Source of the DNA: Cliona cf. orientalis
Taxonomy: Eukaryota > Porifera > Demospongiae > Clionaida > Clionaidae
NCBI GenBank assembly: GCA_963930775.1
Contig: OZ005689.1
Coordinates: 17,321,775 to 17,385,774, forward strand
DNA: 64,000 nucleotides
Direction: 5' to 3'
The position numbers and the translations under genes are program-made. Below, one piece after another: positions 23,401-33,799 of the stretch (within the stretch, counting starts at the first letter, position 1; each line of letters opens with the position of its first letter). Under the pieces are notes generated by a model. It had not been told where the DNA came from and did no database searches. It saw only the letters and a program-made list of their open reading frames with translations.

Positions 23401-26400
23401 GGTGCATAGACATAATATATTATTATGCACATCCAAAAATTATCACTGCAGTCATGAGTAGCCATACTATTATTAATATCATGTGTAATACCATTGCAGG
23501 AGCGTCCATCAGAGTCGAGAGAATATCCTGGAGTGCACTCGCAGCGGTAAGACCCATCAGTGTCACGACATACCTGAGCACAGGCGTCAGTACCCAATGC
23601 ACACTCATCAATGTCTGCAAGATGATATTTACAATTATTATGGTTTGAATTGCTAGTTAGGAACTATTAAGGGTCTCAATTACTTGTGCAGCCATATCTA
23701 TCATTGGCTAGGACATATCCAGCATTGCATGAGCAGGTATAGGAGCCTGGAGTGTTCCTGCAGATTTGCTCACATCTATGAGTTCCAGTGGTACACTCGT
23801 TGATGTCTGAAAAAGGGTATTTGTAATAATAACAACACCATTCATAGCAATCTGGTGATTATAGCTACTCTATGAGCACATACTAGATAGTCCAGTGGCC
23901 TTAAAATTTGCTAATTTTTTTATTGTACTTTTGAGTGCCATGTCTCACCTGTGCAAGTCCTCCCATCACTTCCCAGCCTGTATCCAACATTGCAGCTGCA
24001 AGTGTAGGAGCCAGGAGTGTTGTTGCAGACCTGGTGACAGGAGTTGGTGTCATTGGATCTGCATTCATTGTTGTCTACATACACGGATGCATAACTATGG
24101 TATCACGGGCACACTATGGCAATGGAAGCATATACGTACCATCACAGGAGGTCCTGTCACTGTCGAGGGTGTATCCTGTGTCACAGCTGCATGTGTAACT
24201 ACCATTAGTGTTATGGCAGTTCTGATCACATGCTGCTGTGCCCAATTCACACTCATTAGCATCTAAATAATTTATGGGACATACAGAATTCAGTATGCAC
24301 TAGAGAAATAATTATAATTGGTGTCATTTACCATTACAGGAGTAACCATCTGCAGCCAAAGTGTATCCAAGTCGACAACTGCAAGAGTAGTAGCCTGGGG
24401 TGTCTATGCAGTTGTGAACACACCTAGCTGTACCCTCATCACACTCGTTGATGTCTGTTAGAAACAATTAATTAATGTCTATTATCTAAGTGGCTATGAT
24501 ACAATATTTTTCCCAAGCTGGCTTATTGTAATCATGCTATATAACAAAATTTAATACACATACTAGTGCAGCTGAATCCATTGGCAGCAAGGAAGTATCC
24601 AGAATAGCAGGAACAAAAATAGGAGCCATTTGTGTTGGTGCAATTGTGCTCACAGAGGTGAATATTTTCAAGACACTCGTGCACCTCTGCAAAGAGAAAA
24701 ATAAACACTCAGACTGTAAGCACAAGCTAGTTAACCCATGTAGCTATATTCATGAGCCTCATAGCAAATAGGTAACATTCCACACTGCCTATTATAGAAC
24801 AGGAATGTTTGCCTAATTGAAATTCATTATACAGAGATAGAAATATTTCCAATAACTCGTGATATGCACAATAAAACATCATGATGCAAAGTGGTACACT
24901 ACTGACCTCTACAAGTTTGTCCATCTGAATTAAGCACATATCCATTATTACAACTGCAAGTGTACGATCCAAGGGTATTGATGCAGGCATGCTCGCAGGA
25001 ATTGGTGGTGTTTGAACTGCATTCGTTGATGTCTGCAGAATGAGTGTATAGCTAAATACAAGCTTCACCACGCACTCAAAGTCAGCATACCATCACATGT
25101 AAATCCATTGCTGTTGAGAGTATACCCAGCATTGCAGCTGCATGTGTAGCTGCCTACTGTATCATGGCAGTTCTCACTGCAACTGTTGATCTCCATCCTA
25201 CATTCATTTATATCTGCATAAAACATTACAAAACCATAATAAATATCTACTAGGCAAATTGCATGACTTTTCTTTCATATCTTCTCCCTCTCTGTCACTC
25301 TCTCTGCTTGTCTTTCTATCTGCCTATCTCTCACCCACTTTTCCCCTATTCTCCTTTCTTTCTCTCTTATCTCTCTTTTTTGGTTCCTTTAATAATTACT
25401 ATTCATACTTGAACAAGTGCGTCCATCCAGATTGAGAGCATAGCCTGAGCGACAACTGCAGGTGTAGGATCCTGGAGTATCCTGGCAGTTATGGGCACAC
25501 ATGGCAGTACCTCTTGCACACTCATCAATATCTGATCATGGGAGAAATAGAAAATTCAATGCCATTGTCGAACTGACAAAACACTTATTCAACAGCATAG
25601 TTATGTTGTACGCAGACTTACTTGTGCAACTGAATCCATTGCTGGCAAGGGAGTAGCCAGCATTGCAAGCACAAGTGTAGGAGCCAGCTGTGTTGATGCA
25701 GCTGTGCTCACAAAGATTAAGGCCTTCATTACATTCGTCGATATCTGACAATAGAAAGTGTACAACTCATTAATTTATACGACTCTTCACACCACATAGT
25801 AGTGCAAACCCTCCACAATTGGGATAAAATTAATGGTAGTGTTTCATGTATCCAATATGTGCTAGCTTACAAACAGCAAGCAAAATTGTTCACACCTGTG
25901 CAATTGCGTCCATTGCTGTGTAGCCTGAAGCCACTATTGCACTGGCATGCAAAGGAGCCAGGTATGTTGATACAGGAGTGCTGGCAGTCGTTGGTAGAAG
26001 ATGAATTGCACTCATTGATGTCTATTTGCAAGGGACAACATTACATATACATGCATGTACATCATATAGTAATGCTGGTCTCACCATTGCATGTGCGTCC
26101 ATCACTACCAAGGGTGAATCCAGTGTTACACCTACATGTGTAGTTGCCAATAGTGTCAACACAAATTTGACTGCATCTGCTTGTCCCCAAAGCACACTCG
26201 CCAATATCTGCAAAGTAAATAAACCATTCTCATAAGCGATACTGTGGTTGTTAATTTTTATCCACAATGATGCATAAGATAATAGCCATTATTATGAGGT
26301 AGTTTTCTTCCCATACTGTTGCATGATCGTCCATCAGCATCCAGAGAGTATCCAGGATTGCAACTGCAGGTGTATGAACCCTGTGTGTCATGACAGATGT

Positions 26401-29400
26401 GGGCACAGCCATCAGTATTCAGGGTACACTCATCAATATCTGCAGTGGAGATACATTTATTCTCTTGTAAGGAAAATCTAGCTAACTATCTGGTATTCTC
26501 ATACTCAAGCAACTGAATCCATTGGAAGATAGAGTGTAGCCAGTGAAGCATGAACAGACAAAATCTCCAGCTGTATTCTCACAGTTGTGCTCACAGGAAT
26601 GGCTGCCATCATTACATTCGTGTATCTCTGAAATCAAGAAAATTAATGAGCATTAACATAATAATATTGATTGATGAGTGATATTATTATAGAGTGGATG
26701 CTGGAAATAGTAATACCACCACACAAAACAATACATACCTGCACAAGTCCGTCCATCTCCATTCAATCTGTAACCAGTGTTGCACTCGCATGTGTAAGAA
26801 CCAAGTGTGTTGACACAGGTCTGTTCACAGGCGTTGGTTGAAGTCGAGCTGCACTCATTAACATCTGCAACAGACATTAAATCTTATGAACAATGAATGA
26901 AATGGGTGGAAATAACATACCTTCGCACGTGAGTCCATTGCTGCTGAGTCTGTATCCAGTGTTGCAGCTACATGTGTAGCTTCCTAAGGTATTGCGACAG
27001 TTCTGTTCACATGGGCTTGTTCCAGCACACTCATTAACATCTGAAGGAAAGAGATAAGTCAACAATAATAATTATTGAGCTAAATATGAATGGTGTAAAT
27101 GGTTTATACACACTGTTAATGATTAAAGCTTACCAGTGCATGTTCTGTTGTCCCTGTTTAAGGTGTACCCAGGTTGACAGCTGCAGGTATAGGATCCTGG
27201 AGTGTCTAGGCATACCTGTTCACACCCATCTGTGTTTGCTGCACACTCATCAATATCTAGAGCATATAAAATCATTAATATAAAGCACAACTTGAACAAG
27301 GGAGTATGCAAGCACTCACTTTCACAGCCGCGGCCATTAGACAACAACATGTAGCCAGAGTTACAGGAACAGATATAGGAGCCTTGGGTGTTGGTACAGA
27401 TATGCTCACAGAGATGAGAACCATCATTGCATTCATTGACCTCTGAGGAATGAAATTCAATAGCAAGCGATGCCCTATTATTGTGCTACCATCAATATTG
27501 GTGTGCAATTTCTCACCTGCGCAAGTCCTTCCGTTATTGTTTAATCGGTATCCAGCATTGCACTGACACATGTAAGATCCCACAGTGTTCACACAAACTT
27601 GCTGGCAGCCATTGGTGGAGCTTGAGCTACATTCATTAATATCTGCAAAAGTAATTGCCACCAGTATCATGTACACTAGTAATGATCAGGAAAAGTGTCC
27701 AATCTTTGGACAAGCTAATCACTATAGCAATTCAAAACTGAGCTATGATTTATGCATAAGATGTACTGAGCTAATTTATGCATAGCATGTAGGAGTGTAT
27801 TCTAACTATGGCTCTCTGCTATAGAATAATGTCATCAGCTATAAGGCTATGGGCATTCCAAAATAACATACCATCACATGTATATCGATCAGTGTTGAGG
27901 GAGTAGCCAGCACGGCAGCTGCATGTGTAATTCCCAACCGTGTTATGGCAGTTCTGCTGACAGGAATCAGTTCCAATCGCACATTCATTGATATCTGCAT
28001 CACAGTAACTCATGAATTTCCATAGTTTCATAACATTATTAACAACAGACATGAAGTCTACAACAAAGGTGTACTATCCCATCCACTGTGTATGTAGTAT
28101 TAGTGGAAGGATTGACATGCAGAAAGAACAAAAATAATATTTCATGGGATAGCCTATAACTTACCATTGCAGTTGTATCCATCAGAGTTGAGCACATAGC
28201 CTAATCTGCAAAAGCATGAGTAGGAGCCAGGTGTGTTGACACAAGTGTGAGCACAGCGATCAGTATTGACTGTACACTCATCAATATCTACAAGATCCAT
28301 ACATTGATACAAGTAAGTGCTGAGTTTTCTGATCAAGATACATGATGGCTCAAAAGCCCCCATTGCACATGCTCATCCAATCCACTCAACATTGTAATTT
28401 ATTATGAACATTCACTACAACGGAACATGCATGAAACAATTACACAGTGTATAGCTATTACCAATGCAGCTGAATCCATTCTGGGAGAGGGTATAGCCAG
28501 ACCTACAGGTGCACCTGTATGAGCCCACAGTGTTGATACACTGATATTCACAGAGGTGGGAATTTTCTGAACATTCATTGATGTCTACATATTTATGCAG
28601 GGAGGTGGGAGGAAAGAGTGATGAATTACCTCAAATGTGATGCATTAATACATACCTCTGCAAGTCCTTCCGTCAGGGTTCAACCTATACCCAGGCCTGC
28701 ATTGGCAGCTATAGGAACCAATGTTATTGACACAGAGTTGTTCACAGTCATTTAGACTAGAGGAGCTACACTCGTTGATATCTGCAGATAATCATATTAT
28801 GCAAACTGATGTACATGTAAAGATTGCTGCAAGTTGGAGCTCACCATTACAAGTGCGGCCATTCCCATCAAGTAGATAGCCTGCATAGCAGCTACAGTTG
28901 ATGCCACTAGATATCATATTGCATATCTGATCACACGAATGAGTGCCTGCATCACAACTAACACCTGGTGTGCCTGGGGTTGGTGGGGGTAAAAATTTAA
29001 TAGTATAGTTATGCTCTGCCTAGTATGGATTGCACAAATGACCCTACCAGAGCTCGAGCATGTGTAGCCATTGGAACTCAGACTAAATCCATCATGGCAA
29101 GTGCAACTGTATGAACCTGGCGTATTATGGCAGAGTTGGGCACACCTGTCAGTGCCCAGCCTGCACTCATCAATATCTATACATGTACACAAATGATAAA
29201 AAATAATCGAGGTAGCAGCAGATTTCCCTAATAAAGTCAGCTGTGGCTTATGGATGAATTAAAATTGATCACACAATGCTAGATACATGCATGGATGCCT
29301 ATATAACTCACCAAGGCAACTGAAACCATTATTGGCAAGTGTATAGCCAGCTCTGCATGAGCAGGTGTAAGAGCCCACTGTGTTTGTGCAGATATCCTCA

Positions 29401-30542
29401 CATAGACTCGTACCAGCCCTACATTCGTCAACATCTGCAAATAATAATTTTATTCATAGTTAGCTTAATAATTTAAAACATTAGGTCTCTGAACTTTGTA
29501 ATGATTTTAATCTGTGCAAATTCCTTTAGTCAGCTTTTTTTTATAGTGCTACTGTTCTAGATCATTATTGTATATATGACGGCATACCATTGCAAGTGCG
29601 TCTATTGCTGCTGAGAGTATAGCCTTCACGACATGAGCAGGTATAGGAGCCAGCAGTGTTCAAACAGTTTTGACTGCACTGATCTATGTTCTCTTCACAC
29701 TCGTTTGTTTCTAAGAGAATTAATAGTAATATTCGTTAATATCCTATATATAATATGACAGTTTTTGGTGTGCCTCGAATTTATAGCTATATAGCTCAAA
29801 AAATTGCTACGATAAAACTGCACAGCCCTAATACATGTAGCTTTTGAGCTAAATCACTATAGAGTTACTAAAATTAATGAATATCCTTATCTCACTAAGC
29901 TATTCATCAGTAATCAAGTTTAGAAACACACACTCATGCAACGTCATTAGCTATACCTATTGATTAGCTACACCACATCAATAATAACTATTAGACTGGA
30001 AAATTTAGCAGGGAATTCAAGCAGGTGAAACCACCAAATTGAGTGCACCCTGTGTCCACCAGAAGCTGCAAACTGCCTCAGTTAATCACTTACAGTACAT
30101 CATACCTTGACAAGCATTCACACCAGTGATCCGACGATATCCCGTGCAGCAGTCAAAAATAGATCTATAGAGAGTCTGGTATCTCCTAGATGAAGTCCGT
30201 CCATATGCTCCCCTGCAAAGATGCAGTATATGTCCATAATAATAATAGCTAGCTACACAAAACATTTCCTTACCTTCTGCATCTTCTCCAGCCCCACCAA
30301 CCACAACTGTAGGAGTAGGAATAGTAATACTGTCTGTAGACCACTGTTGATGAGGTATAAGCCTGCTGTCTATAGCAAATCCTAATATTAAATAGAGAGC
30401 ACAAAATGTAGCAGCTGCAATTATTCATCTGAATGAAAAAGCACTTGTCCTACCCAGTTGATTGGGCATTGGTGGGGTAGAGAGTACCCAGAAGACATAC
30501 TAGGACCACACTACCAAGCAGATATAGCCTAGTGTAAGACAT
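16930..30542 (-). CDS. Giant EMI / multi-EGF transmembrane receptor
   Basis: Reconstructed as about 58 exons with consistent phases. Exon 1 (30454-30542) is a signal peptide ([19 protein letters not shown]...). Exons 2-3 (30274-30369, 30106-30212) form an EMI-type domain. Then come 54 EGF-like domains, one per exon of about 120 bp, bounded by phase-1 introns (29588-29711 down to 17156-17453). The last EGF exon also encodes the only transmembrane helix, and 16930-17092 encodes the end of the tail. Total about 2,400 residues. Most EGF domains start D-x-D/N-E-C and carry C-x-N-T-x-G-S-Y-x-C-x-C, the calcium-binding type with an Asn hydroxylation site. EMI plus EGF repeats plus a tail recalls adhesion or engulfment receptors, but the EGF type is fibrillin-like. 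A role in matrix or cell-cell adhesion is an inference. I checked many exons for open frames, but not every base of all of them. Confidence 0.85.
17644..29711 (-). repeat. Array of 53 single-EGF exons with four-exon periodicity
   Basis: Exons of about 120 bp separated by 60-250 bp introns. Two exon classes are easy to score. Class A (ends ...NGFSC, short first loop) starts at 29314, 28464, 27322, 26508, 25622, 24565, 23685, 22482, 21627, 20894, 19892, 18932 and 17820. Class D (two or three extra residues, NECxSxxTNxC, then YRL) starts at 28657, 27518, 26741, 25896, 24906, 23950, 22687, 21846, 21077, 20073, 19121 and 18017. In transcription order the pattern is B-C-D-A, twelve times. Two extra exons (23491, 23232) break the register, and single exons lie outside it at each end (29588, 17644). 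Confidence 0.8.
25260..25385. repeat. Pyrimidine-rich tract in an EGF-gene intron
   Basis: About 120 bp of nearly pure C/T on the plus strand (TCTCTC, CCTTTC and similar), hence purine-rich in the transcript of the minus-strand gene. It lies between the EGF exons at 25092 and 25410. Confidence 0.7.
30106..30542 (-). CDS. Signal peptide and EMI domain exons of EGF receptor
   Basis: ATG at 30540-30542. Exon 1 (89 bp) codes a hydrophobic leader ending ...YPTNAQSTG. Exons 2 and 3 join in phase 2 and read ...[20 protein letters not shown], then [20 protein letters not shown]...NACQ. The aromatic/basic CGWWGWRRC start, the YR-T-YR middle and the terminal CC-GY-C pattern are EMI-domain marks. Exon 3 ends in phase 1, matching the EGF exons that follow. 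The 29712-30105 intron shows no further domain. Confidence 0.8.
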
Positions 30543-31162
30543 GATAGCTGACTACAAGCTAGATACAACTGAGTACCTAAAACCCTTGCTAAAACTAATC
30601 TGCCAACATTCAGACACATGCACGTTTGCAGCATGGGTTACCTGCATGATCATGCCTTTAAGTAGATTTATTGTTCGAGGTCAGCACATTTTAAGGTTAC
30701 CACATGATCACTGAATAATAGTATGATCATGAAAACATACAATATACTTTCCATGGAATGCCCCTTTCAAATAATAACTGAGCATAGCAAAATTACTTCG
30801 CGCGCATGCGCAAATGATAAAGTACCGCCGCTCTCGATTCCACGCCCATTTTCGTGAAAACCACGCCCACATCGTTTGCCGCGAACGAGAGAAACAGCTC
30901 GAGATGTCAATGGAACCCGACTTTCTCACCGTACTAACAGGTTTTTAGCCATATTTTGTGTCAGATCAAGGTTCATTAGTTGAAGGAAGGGTGGTAAAGC
31001 TGGCTGTTTAGCCAAGCACTGCAAGATATTCAGCCCTGGAAGGGGGGGTCATCTGCCCCCCATGACCCCCTCCCCCCGATCCGCCCCTGCATGGTCTTAC
31101 CCCCAACCACTCAAAGATCAAACTACCCTGTCACTAGAAGCGGACAGGCAGGTCATACATAC
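30543..31162. promoter_or_regulatory. Upstream region of EGF receptor, CpG-rich patch
   Basis: About 260 bp above the start codon lies GCGCGCATGCGCAAAT (about 30800-30815), an NRF1-like palindrome, in a CpG-rich patch running to about 30900. Beyond it, 31035-31095 is a G/C-rich fragment of a repeat whose end resembles CAGGGGCGGATC. Confidence 0.4.
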
Positions 31163-32173
31163 ATTGGCGTATTTTAAGAAATATTTCCCTTGGGCCTAAA
31201 GGGAAGATTTTACGCCAGTGTTTCCCTTAGACCTAAAGGGGAGATTTTACGCCACGCTTGCCGTTTTGTACATAACGGGGACATTTTTAATACGCAAGGT
31301 ATTTTGGCGTATATCTGCCCTTGTGTTTGAACATTTAATATTGTAAAGGGAAGATTATATGCCAACCATTTGAGTGGCGTAAAAGCTTCTCTTTATGATA
31401 CACAACAAACACAAGGGCGAGTTTATGTGCCATGAAAAAACTTAGAAAATTTTCGAAAGATGTAAAAGATCAAGCGGGATTCGAACCCATGACCACGTCA
31501 CCACTCCAGCCATGGTCCGCTCAGCCAACCCATGGCCAGCTCCACTATAATACTAACCCCTCGTCATCAACCCAACCCGAAACCCAAATCCTTCGTCACT
31601 AACTGATTACCGAAACCCAACCCCCACTACTAGCCTCACTAGCCGTCTAGCGCTCAGTATTAGAGGCTATAGCTAGAGACTGGATCAGAAATTCCCTGCT
31701 CAGCCCCACTGGTATAATATTATGAATAGCTAATTATTATTATTATTATTATAGCTAAATATCACAAGATTCACCAGAATTGCAGACGCGCTCGCAGCAC
31801 ATAAAATCGCCCTTGTGTTTGTAGTAGCATAAAGAGAAGCTTTTACGCTACTCAATAGGATCCATTGCGCATGCTCAGCCCCGCCCACCTCGTTATTTAG
31901 AGCCGCGAGTTCGCGGCACATAAAGTCGCCCTTGTGTTTGTTTGATATCATAAAGGCAAGTTTTTACGCCACTGAAATGGTTGGCGTATAATCTTCCCTT
32001 TATAATGTTCAAACACAAGGGCAGATATGCGCCAAAATACCTTGTGTAAAATGTCCCCGTTATGTACAAAACGGCGAGCGTGGCGTAAAATCTTCCCTTT
32101 AGGTCTAAAGGAAACACTGGCGTAAAATCTTCCCTTTAGGCCTAAGGGAAGTATTTCGTGAAATACGCCATTG
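31163..32173. mobile_element. Fold-back element, arms about 270 bp
   Basis: Left arm 31163-31437 and right arm 31912-32173 are inverted copies carrying GCGTAAAATCTTCCCTTTAG-type motifs, AACGGGGACATTTT and ACAAACACAAGGGCGA. The loop holds a tRNA-like promoter (31465-31534) and a third partial copy of the arm end (about 31796-31853). No coding capacity; ORFs here are shadows. Confidence 0.75.
31465..31534 (-). repeat. tRNA-like Pol III promoter (SINE head or tRNA relic)
   Basis: On the minus strand a perfect A box (TGGCTGAGCGG, 31517-31527) is followed 29 nt later by a perfect B box (GGTTCGAATCC, 31477-31487). The acceptor stem does not close well, so this is not called a functional tRNA. Confidence 0.5.
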
Positions 32174-32409
32174 TCTACATAACCATAACAGGTATGTTCA
32201 TATGCAAAAATTGGCAATTTTTAGTTCAATGATTTTTGCCAATACTGGCAATCTTTGACATCTTTCTCTCTATAGAAAGAAGACTGCACTTGTCCAAAGT
32301 TGCCAATTCTGGCAATCTTTGACACCCCTCTCTCTAGTATAGAGAAGTCTACACTTAACCAAAGTTACCATTTCTGGCAATCTCTGACACCCGTCTCTCT
32401 ATAGAGAAG

Positions 32410-32895
32410 ACTGTTACGACGCAAATGCGATCTAACGCAAATGCGATCTATCAACACTTAGAAAAATTCGACAGGGAAAAAAAAAAAATCAAAGTGTACG
32501 GCAAGATTTGAACCCGCTCTATTCCGTCCCATACATAAGAGCCCAACCACTTGGCCACCACCGTCATTGCTGCTGGCAGTTGTTATTTCAACTATTTTAT
32601 AGACAAACCCTACACAACCCAGCCCCTCCCACACTAACCCTGCTAACCATTCATAACCCAGCCCCAGACCTCCCAGCCCCTCCAGTCCACGTATACGCAA
32701 ACCCTAGGGACTAACCCTGCTAACCATTCGCAACCCATCCCCAGACCTCCCAGCCCCTCCCACACTAACCCTGCTAACCATTCGCAACCCATCCCCTGAC
32801 CTCCCAGCCCCTCCCATCCATATCGTCCAGCGATCGCGGCAGCGTACGTACCGGCATATCACGAACGGGTCGGGATCGCATTTGCATCGTTACAA
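32410..32895. mobile_element. Insertion with GTTACGACGCAAATGCGATC termini
   Basis: The left end GTTACGACGCAAATGCGATC and the right end GATCGCATTTGCATCGTTAC are inverted. The flanking AAGACT is repeated on both sides. Inside are a tRNA-like sequence (32498-32564) and about three tandem copies of a CCCTGCTAACCATTCGCAAC-type unit (32601-32820). Confidence 0.6.
32498..32564 (-). repeat. tRNA-like sequence (SINE head or tRNA pseudogene)
   Basis: A box TGGCCAAGTGGTTGG, B box GGTTCAAATC, and ends ACGGTGG / TTGCCGT that can pair over 7 bp with wobble. The anticodon loop is too long, so it is not a normal tRNA. A poly-T follows on the same strand. Confidence 0.5.
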
Positions 32896-33147
32896 AGACT
32901 GCACTTGTCCAAAATTTCCATTTCTGGCAATCTTTGACTCCCGTCTCTTTATAGAGAAGACTACACTTCTCCAAAGTTGCCAATTCTGGAAATCTTTGAC
33001 ATCTATCTCTGTATAGAGAAGACTACACTTGTCCAAAGTTTCCAATTCTGGCAGTCTGACTTGTCCAAAGTCGCCAATTCTGGTAATCTGACTTGTCCAA
33101 AGTTACCATGCCAATTCTGGCAATCTTTGACATTTCTTTCTCTCTAA

Positions 33148-33586
33148 ATGATTTGGATACCTGGGTTGACCAGTCTCTAGAGCAGCAGCCAACTACATCT
33201 CGCCACCAGACCACTTCTCAACAGTTGCAGGGTACACCTCACCATTAGAACAGCTCTACACTGTCACAGACTACTTCGAGACAGCAGCAGGGTACACCTC
33301 GCCACCAGACCACTTCTCAACTGTTGCAGGGTACACCTCACCATCAGAACAGCTCTACACTATTGCAGGCTAATCCGAGACAGCAGCAGGGTACACCTCA
33401 CCACCAGACCACTTCTCAACAGTTGCAGAGTACATCCAACCAACAGCCGAAGACACCATCACCATAATATTATGAATCAGAAGATGAAGAATTGCTACCA
33501 CCAGCTAAAAAGCAAAAGTTTACACCCTTGACACTCAAAAAACCGAAGAGAAACATTACAAAACCAAAGCGATATGAACATTAACT
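33148..33586 (+). pseudogene. Decayed Q/T/S-rich coding remnant with NLS-like end
   Basis: One frame reads DLDTWVDQSLEQQPTTSRHQ..., with about three repeats of HQTTSQQLQGTPHH / SRQQQGTP, then acidic YYESEDEELLPP and basic AKKQKFTPLTLKKPKRN before TAA. Two stops interrupt it (TAG where neighbouring repeats have CAG, about 33245; TAA before YYESEDEE). Such codon-phase repetition is unlikely by chance. The family is unknown; it could be part of a mobile-element protein or a host nuclear protein. Confidence 0.5.
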
Positions 33587-33799
33587 CTATACTTATAGTC
33601 TACTAGCTATAAATGTTGCTATTGCCTACTGGCATAATATTATTATCATAATTTAGCCAATTAAGCACATGTAAATACATATTGCCACAAGGATAGCATA
33701 TGATATTAAGTACATTGGCAAACACTATTGAAGGAAAGTAACTTGCAATCATTGGAACAAAGAGCCTATGTGAATCTCTAGAGTTATTAAGAATGGCAA

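Larger units (their letters stand above)
32236..33147. repeat. Tandem repeat, about 63-bp unit with TTGCCAATTCTGGCAA
   Basis: Units begin near 32239, 32305, 32370, 32918, 32980, 33042, 33072 and 33110. They read GCCAATTCTGGCAATCTTTG then ACAYC...TCTCTCTATAGAGAAGACTACACTTGTCCAAAGTT. The array is interrupted by the insertion at 32410-32895. Confidence 0.75.

Noticed and set aside
16930-30542. CRISPR-like regular spacing of about 120-bp repeats
   Set aside because: The repeats are EGF-coding exons with splice sites and codon-level conservation.
30903-30947. Possible first exon on the plus strand (MSMEPDFLTVLTG before a GT)
   Set aside because: Too short, followed by repeat sequence and no downstream coding exons on that strand.
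31893-32217. Minus-strand ORFs of 74-89 codons
   Set aside because: They lie in the inverted arms of a fold-back element and repeat with its motifs.
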